From an uncultured Clostridia bacterium (lineage in GTDB: Bacteria; Bacillota; Clostridia; TANB77; UBA1234), in the NCBI GenBank assembly GCA_934149405.1, contig CAKPEV010000003.1, forward strand, positions 124,001 to 188,000: DNA of 64,000 nucleotides, written 5' to 3'. How positions within the stretch are numbered: position 1 is the first letter of the stretch; the number at the start of each line of letters is the position of its first letter. The notes under the pieces were generated by a model that saw only the letters and a program-made list of their open reading frames with translations, was not told the origin of the DNA and did not search any database. The translations under genes and the position numbers were made by a program. Shown piece after piece: positions 37,770-47,709 of this stretch.

Positions 37770-40190
37770 ATGGCAAAAAGAAAAAAGAAAAAGTCAAGGG
37801 GCGAGGTCAATATCGATTTAACATCCATTATAATGATAATTACAGGTATAATCTTGGCTGTTGTCATATATAGTAAAGATTTAGGAAATGTAGGTACATT
37901 TATTAAATATGGTATCTTTGGAGGATTAATTGGAAAGGTTACAATGGCACTTCCAATTATACTTATATTACTTGGAATATATGTTATTTTTCAAGACTTT
38001 TCAAGACTTAAAGTCAAAGCATTCCAAGTTATAATTTTATGTCTTTCTGTTGCAGGATTATTTTCAATATATTCAAAAGGAACGATTTTGCAAAATGACC
38101 CTCAAGGTGTATTTGAATGTATAAAAGCATTTTACGCATCTGGAGCTTCAATGTCGCCAGCAATGATTGGCGGAGGTGTTATAGGCGGAATAATGGCTAT
38201 TCCCATTTCAGGATGGTTTAATGATTTAGTTGCAAAAGTTATACTATGGGGACTTGCAGCATTTTCAACAATGATAATAACTGGTATAACAATATCTGCT
38301 ATCGTTGTTGCAATTCAAGAGCTATTTGCAGAAATGATGGAGGCAACTAAAAAAGAATATGCAAATAACGTTATAGAATTTAGAAAGGCTCAAAATAATG
38401 TAGGCTCAGGAAGAACTAGAAATAGTCAAAAATTTAAAGATATAGTTGATCAAACAGAAGTTGTAGAAGCAGCAGAACAATTGAACTTCGACTTAGATGA
38501 TACAGGAGATGGCGAAGAACAAGAGGAAGAAGAAACAGAAGATGATGAATTAGAAGAACTAAAGAAAGAAAAAGCTAAAACTAAAAATAATATAAAAGAA
38601 TTATTCTCTAGAAAAAAGAAACAAGAAGCTGAAGAAGAACAAGAAGAAACAGATGGCGAAGAGGATGAAGAGTCTGATGAAGAATTAGACTTGGAACACA
38701 ATACAGTTGAAGAATACGAAGAATACGAATTTCCACCAATTGATTTGTTAAATCAATCCAAAGCCGCAGGAAAGGATTATAGCAATAAAGAACTAAAAGA
38801 AATAGCAATTAAACTTCAAAAAACTCTTGCAAGCTTTGGTGTAGAAGCAAAGGTTACAAATGTTACAAGGGGACCAACAGTTACAAGATATGAATTACAA
38901 CCTAGTGTTGGTGTTAAAGTTAGTAAAATACTAAGACTCGCAGATGATATAGCACTTAACTTAGCAGCAAAATCAATAAGAATTGAAGCACCAATACCAG
39001 GTAAATCTGCAGTAGGCATAGAAGTTCCAAATAAAGTTACAGATACAGTTTCACTTCGCGAGATAATAGAATCTGATGCATTCCAAGATGCTACATCTAA
39101 AGTTTCATTTGGACTTGGTAAAGGAATAGATGGGGAGCCAGTAATAGCAAATATAGCAAAGATGCCACACATGTTGATTGCAGGTAGTACAGGTTCAGGT
39201 AAGAGTGTATGTATAAATTCTATAATAATGAGTATTTTATATAAAGCAAATCCAAGCGAAGTTAAGCTTATATTAGTAGATCCAAAGGTTGTTGAGCTTG
39301 GAGTATATAACGGAATCCCCCATCTTTTAATTCCAGTTGTTACAGATCCTAAGAAAGCTGCAGGAGCACTTAACTGGGCAGTTCAAGAAATGGTAAATAG
39401 ATATAATTTGTTTGCAAGCAAAGGTGTAAGAGATATTAAAGGATACAACGAGCTACTACAAAACGATGGCGAAGAAGGAGTTTTACCTCAAATAGTTATA
39501 ATTATAGATGAGCTTGCAGACTTAATGATGGTTGCACCAAATGAAGTTGAAGATGCAATTTGTAGATTAGCACAGATGGCTCGTGCAGCTGGTATGCATT
39601 TGATTATTGCAACACAAAGACCTTCAGTTGATGTAATCACAGGTATTATTAAAGCAAACATTCCTTCAAGAATAGCATTTACTGTTTCATCACAAGTGGA
39701 CTCGAGAACTATTTTAGATATGGGTGGAGCAGAGAAACTTCTAGGCAGAGGTGATATGCTATATAACCCAATTGGTGAGTCAAAGCCAGTGAGAGTTCAA
39801 GGTTCATTTGTTTCGGATGCTGAAATAGAGAGTGTAGTTGATTTTATAAAAGAACATAATGAAGTTAAGTACAACGAAAATGTTATTGAGACATTAGAAA
39901 AAGCAGGTGCGCCACAAGTTACAAATTCTGATGAAGATGACTGTGATGAATTATTGATGGAAGCTATTGAACTTGCAGTTAATATGGGACAAGTTTCAGC
40001 TTCAATGATACAAAGAAAATTTAAAGTTGGTTATGCTAGGGCAGGAAGAATAGTTGACCAAATGGAGGAAAGAGGCATAATTTCTGGACATGAAGGTTCT
40101 AAACCAAGACAAGTTTTAATTTCTAAAGAAGAATGGGAAGAGATGCAAGAGCAAGGAGAAGAGAGCTTTGACCCTGCTTCAAATGAGTAA
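37770..40190 (+). CDS. ftsK: FtsK/SpoIIIE-family DNA translocase
   Basis: An 806-residue septal DNA pump. Four N-terminal membrane helices (about 15-190) are followed by a very acidic Glu/Asp-rich linker (about 240-320) and the motor: Walker A AGSTGSGKS near 470 and Walker B IVIIIDELADLM near 580, with ATQRPSVDVITG after it. The C-terminal gamma winged helix (about 735-795, KFKVGYARAGRIVDQME) reads orienting DNA sequences. It moves chromosome ends through the division or sporulation septum. It stands alone. Confidence 0.93.
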   Translation: MAKRKKKKSRGEVNIDLTSIIMIITGIILAVVIYSKDLGNVGTFIKYGIFGGLIGKVTMALPIILILLGIYVIFQDFSRLKVKAFQVIILCLSVAGLFSIYSKGTILQNDPQGVFECIKAFYASGASMSPAMIGGGVIGGIMAIPISGWFNDLVAKVILWGLAAFSTMIITGITISAIVVAIQELFAEMMEATKKEYANNVIEFRKAQNNVGSGRTRNSQKFKDIVDQTEVVEAAEQLNFDLDDTGDGEEQEEEETEDDELEELKKEKAKTKNNIKELFSRKKKQEAEEEQEETDGEEDEESDEELDLEHNTVEEYEEYEFPPIDLLNQSKAAGKDYSNKELKEIAIKLQKTLASFGVEAKVTNVTRGPTVTRYELQPSVGVKVSKILRLADDIALNLAAKSIRIEAPIPGKSAVGIEVPNKVTDTVSLREIIESDAFQDATSKVSFGLGKGIDGEPVIANIAKMPHMLIAGSTGSGKSVCINSIIMSILYKANPSEVKLILVDPKVVELGVYNGIPHLLIPVVTDPKKAAGALNWAVQEMVNRYNLFASKGVRDIKGYNELLQNDGEEGVLPQIVIIIDELADLMMVAPNEVEDAICRLAQMARAAGMHLIIATQRPSVDVITGIIKANIPSRIAFTVSSQVDSRTILDMGGAEKLLGRGDMLYNPIGESKPVRVQGSFVSDAEIESVVDFIKEHNEVKYNENVIETLEKAGAPQVTNSDEDDCDELLMEAIELAVNMGQVSASMIQRKFKVGYARAGRIVDQMEERGIISGHEGSKPRQVLISKEEWEEMQEQGEESFDPASNE

Positions 40191-40299
40191 TGATAAAAAT
40201 ACAATTCGAAGATATATATAAATTATATTTCTTCGAATTGTTATACTAAAGGTATTATATTACTTGTAGAATGAATAAAAATTACAAAGGAGGAAGAAG

Positions 40300-41940
40300 A
40301 TGAAAATTACTTTTTTGGGTGCAACGAGAACAGTTACAGGTTCTAATGTACTAATCGAGACAAAAGATAAAAAATTTCTTTTAGACTGTGGATTATATCA
40401 AGGACAACAAAAGGAGATTGCGTTAAATACAGATGATTTCTTATTTAAACCATCTGAGATTGATTTTATGCTTTTATCACATGCACATATAGACCATTCA
40501 GGAAGAATTCCAAAGCTATATGTAGAGGGCTTTAGAGGACCAATATATGCGACTAAAGCAACATGTGATTTGTGCGAAATAATGCTTCCTGATAGTGGTT
40601 ACATTCAAGAATCAGAAATTGAATGGTTAAACAGAAAGAGAAAAAGAGAAGGTAAGCATGAGGTTCCACCTCTATACACTTATCAAGATGCAATTGATTC
40701 TTTGGTATTATTTGAGAGAGTTCAATATGATGAAACTATTCAAATAGATCAAAATATCAGAGTGCGTTTTAAAGATGCGGGACATATGCTTGGTTCTAGT
40801 ATTATAGAACTTTGGATAACAGAGGATGGAAAAGAAAAGAAAATAGTTTTCACAGGAGACTTAGGAAATAATGATATTCCACTTCTTAGAGAGCCAACGA
40901 TGATTGATGACGCTGATATACTTATAATGGAGTCAACATATGGTGATAGACTTCATGAGAAAAAAGAAGATAAGGCAGCGGAATTTTTAAAAACTGTTTC
41001 TGAAACTTTAGAAAGAGGCGGAAATGTAGTTATCCCATCATTTGCAGTTGGTAGAACTCAAGAAATATTATATGAACTACAAAAGAGTAAACAAAGCGAA
41101 AACGAAGAGTTTAGGCGTGAGTATGATGAGATAATGAGTGCTCCTGTTTATGTAGATAGTCCGCTTGCAACTTCAGCAACAGAAGTGTTTTTAAAGAATT
41201 TAGACTGCTTAGATGAATTTGTACAAGAGGACATTAAAGATGGAATTAAACCACTAGATTTTCCTGGTTTAAGATTTACGCAATCTGTTGAAGAATCTAA
41301 ATTGTTAAATGAAACGGCTAACAGATCAATTATAATTTCTGCAAGTGGTATGTGCGAGGTAGGAAGAATAAAACATCATTTAAAACATAATTTGTGGAGA
41401 CCTGAAAGTACTATTTTGTTTGTTGGATATCAGGCTATTGGTACACTTGGTAGAAAGATTGTTGATGGAGCTAAAACAGTAAAAATATTTGGTGAAGAAA
41501 TCGGTGTAAATGCACAGGTTAAATATATTGAAGCTTTCTCAGGTCATGCTGATCAAAATGGACTTTTAAAGTTTGTTGAGTCCTTTAAAAAGAGACCAAT
41601 GCAAATATATTTGGTTCATGGTGATGAAGAAGCACAAAATGTTTTGGCTGGAAAAATCGGAGAAGAGTTTAATATTCCTGTTGATATTCCAATGCGTGGC
41701 GATGTATATGAAGTATCTGATTACAGAATAAACAAAGTCGGAGAGTTGAAGTCACCAAATGAATACAAATTTATTAGATTAGAATTACTACAAAAGTTAG
41801 AGAACTTGAGAGACGAGTTGGATGATATGACAACTTACTTAAATGCAGATTTAAAGAAAGAAACAACTGATGAAGAAATTGCAAAGAAGATGGAAAGATT
41901 AAGCGAGCTTGAAAAACAAATAGTTGAAGTTATAAAATAG
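40300..41940 (+). CDS. Beta-CASP metallo-beta-lactamase-fold ribonuclease
   Basis: A 546-residue MBL/beta-CASP/RMMBL protein like the bacterial YsbI/CPSF-type group. The metal motif LSHAHIDHSGR (about 57-67), FTGDLG, MESTYGDR, the beta-CASP region with SGMCEVGRIKHHL, and the C-terminal SGHADQNGL and LVHGDEEA are in order. Members cleave or trim RNA. AAAGGAGG upstream. It is native in composition and distinct from the second, foreign-looking beta-CASP gene at 43704. Confidence 0.88.
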   Translation: MKITFLGATRTVTGSNVLIETKDKKFLLDCGLYQGQQKEIALNTDDFLFKPSEIDFMLLSHAHIDHSGRIPKLYVEGFRGPIYATKATCDLCEIMLPDSGYIQESEIEWLNRKRKREGKHEVPPLYTYQDAIDSLVLFERVQYDETIQIDQNIRVRFKDAGHMLGSSIIELWITEDGKEKKIVFTGDLGNNDIPLLREPTMIDDADILIMESTYGDRLHEKKEDKAAEFLKTVSETLERGGNVVIPSFAVGRTQEILYELQKSKQSENEEFRREYDEIMSAPVYVDSPLATSATEVFLKNLDCLDEFVQEDIKDGIKPLDFPGLRFTQSVEESKLLNETANRSIIISASGMCEVGRIKHHLKHNLWRPESTILFVGYQAIGTLGRKIVDGAKTVKIFGEEIGVNAQVKYIEAFSGHADQNGLLKFVESFKKRPMQIYLVHGDEEAQNVLAGKIGEEFNIPVDIPMRGDVYEVSDYRINKVGELKSPNEYKFIRLELLQKLENLRDELDDMTTYLNADLKKETTDEEIAKKMERLSELEKQIVEVIK

Positions 41941-41948
41941 ATAAAATA

Positions 41949-41981
41949 CCAAAATGCGTGAAATTTTTCACGCATTTTTTG
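41949..41981. terminator. Terminator between convergent genes
   Basis: AATGCGTGAAA and TTTCACGCATT form an 11-bp stem with a tight loop, then TTTTT. Confidence 0.9.
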
Positions 41982-41997
41982 TGCTGAATTTTTAAAT

Positions 41998-42366
41998 TTA
42001 CATTGCTTGTTTTCCCGGAATTATTGATGCAACTATTCCATATATTAGTGCACCAATTATTGCTGAAATCCAACTGATAGAATATCCTGAAACAAAAAAT
42101 TGTGTGGCATAAAGAACGATTGCAGATACTACAAATCCAATTATGCCTCTTCCAAAAGGTGTGGCATTAATTCCAAGTATAGCATTTGCTAAGTAATCAA
42201 GTATTGCGAGAACAACGGCAGATAGAAGTAGTGTTAAAAATGATGCTATTTGAAAGCCAGGTGTGAAAAATGCTGTTATAGCAAGAACGACAGCAGATGT
42301 TATAAATCTTAAAATTACACCTCCTATTGTCATAGAATTTGTAGCACTTCTAATATTGTTACTCAT
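41998..42366 (-). CDS. Phage-holin-family-4-like (YvlD) small membrane protein
   Basis: A 122-residue protein with four hydrophobic helices and the typical ending of PF04020 proteins. Family members are called mycobacterial 4-TMS phage holins but are mostly chromosomal, stress-linked membrane proteins. TAGGAGG precedes the start on the minus strand. No prophage genes surround it, so a lytic role is unlikely. Confidence 0.75.
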   Translation of the reverse strand: MSNNIRSATNSMTIGGVILRFITSAVVLAITAFFTPGFQIASFLTLLLSAVVLAILDYLANAILGINATPFGRGIIGFVVSAIVLYATQFFVSGYSISWISAIIGALIYGIVASIIPGKQAM

Positions 42367-42482
42367 ATAAAAACCTCCTAAAATTTAAAATGTTACTTAT
42401 TAGATATTATTTGTCATGATGCGTAGTTTATGCATAAAATTTCCAATTTGGTTAAAAATACAAATTATGTGGGAGGTGCGAA

Positions 42483-43154
42483 ATGGCAACTATATTTTTA
42501 AGAACATTAATTGTTTTTATCTTAGTTTTAATAGCCGTTAGACTAATGGGAAAAAGGGAAATTGGGCAGTTACAGCCATTTGAATTAGTGGTTATAATAA
42601 TGATTGCAGATGTTGCTAGTGTGCCAATGCAGGATATAAATATTCCATTATTACAAGGGTTAATTCCAATAGTATCATTGCTAGTTGGGCAACTTACATT
42701 TTCGTATTTAAATATAAAGATTCCGTTTTTTCATAAGCTATTTACAGGTAAATCAACAATACTAATTGAAAAAGGAAAAATACTAGAAAATAATTTGAAA
42801 AAGCAAAGGTATTCGCTTGAAGGTTTACTAGAGCAAATAAGAGTTGCTGGATACCCAGACATTAGAGATGTTGATTATGCCATCTTAGAGACTAGCGGAC
42901 AAATAAGCGTAATACCTAAAACAGAGAAGAATCAAGTTACAGTTGGAGACATGAATATACAAGCAGAATATATAGGGTATCCAAGAGTGCTGATTATGGA
43001 AGGGAAGATAATGGAAAATAATGTTTTGGCTATAAAAAAAGATGATAAATGGCTAAATGATAGGATAAAAGAAATAAAGCTGACACTCGATAAAATACTA
43101 GTGCTTATTGCAGACGAAGAAGGTAATATATACTGTCAAAAAAGAAGAGGGTAA
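42483..43154 (+). CDS. YetF-family membrane protein (DUF421)
   Basis: A 223-residue protein with three N-terminal membrane helices (about 3-75), a conserved RLMGKREIGQLQPFELVV segment and a cytoplasmic C-terminal domain. Members of this group are implicated in spore germination or membrane properties in Bacillus; the mechanism is not established for this gene. GGGAGGTG upstream. It is followed after 3 bases by a DUF4363-like gene, its usual partner. Confidence 0.82.
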   Translation: MATIFLRTLIVFILVLIAVRLMGKREIGQLQPFELVVIIMIADVASVPMQDINIPLLQGLIPIVSLLVGQLTFSYLNIKIPFFHKLFTGKSTILIEKGKILENNLKKQRYSLEGLLEQIRVAGYPDIRDVDYAILETSGQISVIPKTEKNQVTVGDMNIQAEYIGYPRVLIMEGKIMENNVLAIKKDDKWLNDRIKEIKLTLDKILVLIADEEGNIYCQKRRG

Positions 43155-43157
43155 TGT

Positions 43158-43532
43158 ATGAGAGATTTAATTATTATAATTGTAATTGTAGGATTAATAA
43201 TATCAGGGAGTTATTTTACTTATAAATATTATGAAGATATAAAAAATGAGTTTAATGATAAATTGACTGAAATGTCAAAAGAACTCGAAAACAATTCCTT
43301 TGATGAGCAGAAGATAAATGACCTTGAGAATGTTTGGCTTTCAAACGAAGGTACTCTTATAATTTTTCAATCTCACGATTTAGTTGGAGATATAGAGGAA
43401 AATTTATATGAATGCTTTCATTACTATAAAAATATGAAGAAAGAAGATTTTGACCTAGAAAAGCAAAAAGTTATATCGGGTTTAGATGATTTAATAAAAA
43501 GAGAACGTCTTTCAATTGTAAATATTTTGTAA
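43158..43532 (+). CDS. DUF4363-family protein
   Basis: A 124-residue protein with an N-terminal membrane helix (about 3-24) and an alpha-helical extracytoplasmic part. It matches the DUF4363 proteins that follow yetF-like genes in Clostridia. It is translationally coupled to the previous gene. Confidence 0.75.
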   Translation: MRDLIIIIVIVGLIISGSYFTYKYYEDIKNEFNDKLTEMSKELENNSFDEQKINDLENVWLSNEGTLIIFQSHDLVGDIEENLYECFHYYKNMKKEDFDLEKQKVISGLDDLIKRERLSIVNIL

Positions 43533-43703
43533 TTGAATTAAGAATAGCATTAATTCGGAAGAAAAGTTTAGTTGACCTATAACTAATAAAATAATATTTA
43601 CATTCAATATGAATTGTGTTGATTTTTGGTATGAAATATAATAAAATAACCTTGGAATTTAGGTTTAGCATATACTTTTAAAATTTTAAAAGGAGGCTTT
43701 GAT

Positions 43704-45368
43704 ATGACAAAGTCAGAATCTGGCAAAAAAACTTCGGTGAAGCTAATGTTTTTAGGAGGCGTTGGTGATGATGTTACTGGTTCATCAACCTTGGTTTCGA
43801 TAGAAATTGAAGGCAAGAACCGGTACGGCTTGATAGACGTTGGTGGCTATCAAGGAGCAAGCAATCGCAACGCATACTTTCCTGTTGATGCGACGAAGAT
43901 TGAATTTGTCGTGATAACGCATGCGCATTATGACCATATCGGATTGCTTCCTAAGCTTTACAAAGATGGTTTTAAGGGCAAGGTGTATATAACGGAGCAA
44001 GCGAAAGCACAGGGAAAGCTTATACTCCGGGATGCGGCGAATATCAATGTTCGGAATTCGGAGTATACCAAGTGCGGAGGCTCAAAGCTTAAAGCGGAAA
44101 AAAGAAGATACGAGAAGGAAAAGAAAAAAGCAGTAACATGCAGAGATGTCAAAAATTATGATGTTGCAATCTCACAGCTGGATGACATCATAGCTTCTGT
44201 TTTGTATTCGTTGGAGGATGTGAGCGGACTAACACCACTCTATGAGGTTATTAAACCTAACAAGCTTTTTACCATATTTGATGGCAAGGTGTTTGGAAGG
44301 TTCATTCCTACAACTCATCAAAACGGCGCAATACAGTTCGAATTGTATTACAAGGAGAACGATGAAAGGATAGGTGTCTTATTCACAGGAGATATCGGAC
44401 CGGACAACTCGCTTCTTTACGAAAGTAAGGATGGATACATTAATACTGAGATTGAATATGGTGTTGTTGAATCTCTTCATGGTGTCGAGTGGCCAGAAGA
44501 AACTCTGGAAGATTCGATTAGCATCCTTGAAAAGTTAATCAACAAGTCGATTAGGAAAGGAAAAACAGTTGTAATCTCTGGCTTTTCTTTGGACAGAGAT
44601 GCGATGCTTGTGTACCTGATAAACAGGATGTTTGCTAAAGGTGCAAGATTTAAGGCGTACTTTGATGCTCCTCTTGCACTTAGCGAGCTGATATGCTATC
44701 AGAATTTTTACAAGCAGGAGTATGAGAAGCGTATGACTTCGTGTGATACGGATGATCTTTGGTTTAAAGACCTTGGAAGAGATCCATTTAGCCTTGAAAG
44801 ATTCGAGGTTATAACGAAAATACCTGAACATACACAGCTTCTCAACTCTTCAGAACCGAAAGTGATTCTGACTTCTTCTGCTAATGGCAATGGAGGTAGA
44901 GTTGTTGACTTTTTCGATAAGCTTATCCAAGACTCTAACACGGTTTTTGTATTTTGCGGTTGGATATATCCTGAAAGTCCAAGTAGCATTTTACTAAATA
45001 CCGAACCTGGTCAGATTGTTGACTTCGGTTACTCGAGGTATAAGAAGAATTGTGAAACAATCCAGCTTCATGGATTCTCTTCGCATGGTTATTGGTCGGA
45101 GGTCCTTGAAAAATTCTTCATGTACCCGGCTATGAGAGAAGTAATTCTTAATCATGGTGAGTGGGAAGTGAAGGAAAAACTGAAAAAGGAGATTGTTGAA
45201 ACATTCGAAATGGGTGTCCATATTCCTATGCTTTATGAGGCATATGAGATTTCTAAGGAATCCATCAAACCTTTGGTTGAATTAGATGTGAACAACTTCT
45301 TTGGAGATGTTCTTGAGGAATACAACATGAAATGTGTTCTTGAGGAAATCGAAAAAGAGGAAGAATGA
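43704..45368 (+). CDS. Second beta-CASP MBL-fold protein, compositionally foreign
   Basis: A 554-residue MBL-fold protein with the metal motif VITHAHYDHIGLLPKLY (about 72-88), FTGDIGPDNS and a beta-CASP-like region (SGFSLDRDAM) with a HGFSSHG segment near the C terminus. The insert at about 100-170 is unusually basic (KAEKRRYEKEKKKA). It probably acts on nucleic acid. Base composition is clearly higher in G+C than on both sides, and it uses CGG as in-frame Arg at 43821, 44028 and 44052. It is likely a recent transfer. Confidence 0.75.
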   Translation: MTKSESGKKTSVKLMFLGGVGDDVTGSSTLVSIEIEGKNRYGLIDVGGYQGASNRNAYFPVDATKIEFVVITHAHYDHIGLLPKLYKDGFKGKVYITEQAKAQGKLILRDAANINVRNSEYTKCGGSKLKAEKRRYEKEKKKAVTCRDVKNYDVAISQLDDIIASVLYSLEDVSGLTPLYEVIKPNKLFTIFDGKVFGRFIPTTHQNGAIQFELYYKENDERIGVLFTGDIGPDNSLLYESKDGYINTEIEYGVVESLHGVEWPEETLEDSISILEKLINKSIRKGKTVVISGFSLDRDAMLVYLINRMFAKGARFKAYFDAPLALSELICYQNFYKQEYEKRMTSCDTDDLWFKDLGRDPFSLERFEVITKIPEHTQLLNSSEPKVILTSSANGNGGRVVDFFDKLIQDSNTVFVFCGWIYPESPSSILLNTEPGQIVDFGYSRYKKNCETIQLHGFSSHGYWSEVLEKFFMYPAMREVILNHGEWEVKEKLKKEIVETFEMGVHIPMLYEAYEISKESIKPLVELDVNNFFGDVLEEYNMKCVLEEIEKEEE

Positions 45369-45376
45369 AAATGTAA

Positions 45377-45409
45377 AAGGGAGTGACGTATGTCATTCCC
45401 TTTTTCTTG
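45377..45409 (+). terminator. Rho-independent terminator
   Basis: GGGAGTGAC and GTCATTCCC (one G-T pair) with a 4-base loop, then TTTTT. Confidence 0.85.
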
Positions 45410-45469
45410 CATAAATATGGCGATTATGGTATACTATAAAAGTTGAGATTACATTTGAAAGGGGTACAA

Positions 45470-46331
45470 ATGAAGATATTAAGAAGAATAGTTTTATTAG
45501 CAATAGCATTCTTTTTTGTTGAGTTATACATAGATAGCAATGTTTTGACAATATCAGAATTTTGCATTGAAAACAAGAAAATTCCAAGCAAATTTGACGG
45601 ATATAAAATATTGCATTTATCAGATTTACATAGCAAGAGTTTTGGAAACAAAAATGACAAATTAATAGAGAAAATAAATGAAATTAACCCAGACATAATA
45701 GTTATGACGGGCGACATGGTAAATTGTAATGATACCAATTTTGATAATTTTTTTGAACTAGTAAAAGTTCTAGTTAAAAAATACGATATATATTACATTG
45801 TTGGAAATCATGAACAAAACATGAAAAAAGTAAATAAAAATGTAATAATAGATTTTCTAGAAGCGAATGGTGTTAGAGTTTTAGATAATGAAAAGGTTGA
45901 GCTTGTAAAAGAAGATGAGAAAATAAACTTATATGGATTGTGGTGCAACTTAAGATATTATTCTGCAAAGGCAGAAGGAGAGAAAGAAGAATTCACATTA
46001 GAAACAATAGAAAAGATAATGGCTAATGAAAAAATAAATAATGATGAATATAATATACTTCTTGCACATAATCCTAACTTTATAGAAAGCTATGCCGCTT
46101 GGGGAGCGAATTTGACTTTGTCTGGACACATACATGGTGGAATGGTTAGAATACCTTTTATCGGCGGAGTATTTTCACCAGACACATTGCTATTTCCAAA
46201 GTACGATTCACGGATTGTATGAAGTTTCAGGAAAACAACTGATAGTAAGTAGAGGCTTAGGAAAAGGTGTTAGAGGATTCAGATTTTTTAATAGACCAGA
46301 AATAAATGTAATAACTTTAAAAAATAAATAA
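45470..46331 (+). CDS. YkuE/YaeI-like metallophosphoesterase, needs +1 recoding at CGG 46211
   Basis: A 286-residue calcineurin-fold phosphoesterase with an N-terminal membrane helix. Metal motifs are HLSDLHS (about 46), MTGDMVN (about 76), VGNHEQ (about 106), LAHNP (about 197) and SGHIHGG (about 219). The first frame reaches ...LLFPKYDS, CGG (46211-46213), ATT, GTA, TGA. Skipping the C gives GGA and continues GLYEVSGKQLIVSRGLGKG, the conserved C-terminal strand region, to a stop at 46331. GAAAGGGG sets ATG 45470. mtaB follows 10 bases later. Confidence 0.85.
46211..46213 (+). other. CGG +1 recoding site 3 (phosphoesterase)
   Basis: TCA CGG ATT GTA TGA in the incoming frame. Skipping the C gives TCA GGA TTG TAT, restoring D-S-G-L-Y. 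A stop follows two codons after CGG in the zero frame. Confidence 0.75.
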
Positions 46332-46341
46332 GGTGGTAATA

Positions 46342-47623
46342 ATGAATAAAAAAACGGTAGCTATATACACTTTGCGGGTGTAAAGTTAATCAATACGAGA
46401 GTAACAAGATGATAGAATTGTTTAAAGAAAATGGTTACGAAAGTGTTGATTTTGAAGAAAAAGCGGATATATATATTATAAATACTTGTACAGTAACTAA
46501 TATGAGTGAAAGAAAATCAAGACAAATTTTGAGAAGAGCCAAAGAATTAAATCCAAATAGTATTCTTTGTGTTGTTGGTTGTTATGCACAAGTGGCAAAA
46601 GACGAACTTTCTAAAATGAAAGAGATAGACATAGTTCTTGGTACAAACGACAGAGCTAATATTGTTGAATGCGTGGAAGATTTCATAAACAGTAAGAAGA
46701 AAATCCAAGAAGTTAGTGATATAATGGCTCAAAGAAAGTATCTAGAATGGGGCGGAATTGCCTATACAGATAAAGCAAGGGCTGAAATAAAAGTACAAGA
46801 CGGTTGCGATAGATATTGTACATATTGCTTAATTCCATATGCAAGAGGACCTGTTCGTAGTAGAGATTTAGAAGAAGTCTATGAAGAGGTATCTAAAATT
46901 GCTGAAAGCGGAATAAAAGAAATCGTAATAACAGGAATTCATATTTCATCATATGGAAAAGACTTAAATCCGAAGCTTACTCTTATAGACTTACTAGAAA
47001 AAATACATGATGTGCAAGGAATAGAAAGAATAAGACTTGGTTCATTGGAGCCACTCATAATAACAGAAGACTTTGTAGAAAGATTAAAGAAACTACCAAA
47101 GATATGCAATCATTTTCATTTATCACTTCAAAGCGGTTGCAATGCGACGTTAGAGAGAATGAATAGAAGATATACAACAGAGGATTTTAGAAAAATAGTT
47201 AGTATACTAAGAAAAAATATACCAGAAGTCGCATTAACAACGGATATAATTGTTGGTTTCCCAGGCGAGACAGAAGAAGAATTTAACGAGACATATGAAT
47301 TCTTGAAAGAAATAGCTTTTTCAAAAATGCACGTATTTAAATATTCACCAAGAAAAGGAACGAAAGCTGCTGGATTCAAAAATCAAGTAGATGGCATAAC
47401 TAAAAGTAAAAGAAGTGATATATTAATAGCACTATCTGACGAAAATGAAGAAAATTTTGCTAAGCAATATATTGGAAAAGAAATTAATGTTTTGTTTGAA
47501 AATGAAACAGAAGGTCACACAACGAACTATATAAAAGTCGAGTCAAAAAAGAAGATAGAAGGTGCACCAGTGATATTAAAAGTTGTGCCAACAGAATATA
47601 AGAATGGAAGTTTAATATGCTAA
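46342..47623 (+). CDS. mtaB: tRNA methylthiotransferase MtaB, needs +1 recoding at CGG 46375
   Basis: A 426-residue radical-SAM enzyme that converts t6A37 to ms2t6A37 in tRNA. ATG 46342 after AGGTGG starts MNKKTVAIYTL, then CGG (46375-46377), GTG, TAA. Skipping the C gives GGG and the diagnostic TLGCKVNQYE. The rest is intact: CTVTNMSERKSRQ, CYAQ, the SAM cluster DGCDRYCTYCLIPYARGPVRSR (quoted from CDRYC to PVRSR: CDRYCTYCLIPYARGPVRSR) and a C-terminal TRAM-like part. Only 11 codons precede the shift, and no good alternative start exists downstream. Confidence 0.9.
46375..46377 (+). other. CGG +1 recoding site 4 (MtaB)
   Basis: TTG CGG GTG TAA in the incoming frame. Dropping the C gives TTG GGG TGT AAA, that is L-G-C-K of the family-invariant TLGCKVN. 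This is the cleanest site, because the protein sequence there is almost fixed in evolution. Confidence 0.8.
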
Positions 47624-47626
47624 TAT

Positions 47627-47676
47627 AACAAAAGTCGAGAAATTTGCTGTTGCAAATCTTTCTCGACTTTTTGCGA
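47627..47676. terminator. Bidirectional terminator between mtaB and cls
   Basis: AAAGTCGAGAAA pairs with TCTCGACTTT and TTTGC pairs with GCAAA inside, with T- and A-rich flanks. Confidence 0.85.
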
Positions 47677-47709
47677 TTTTAAGTATTATAATTATTTTGT
47701 AAACTAATC

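Noticed and set aside
41998..42366. Prophage holin
   Set aside because: The family name mentions phage, but there are no endolysin, tail or integrase genes nearby.
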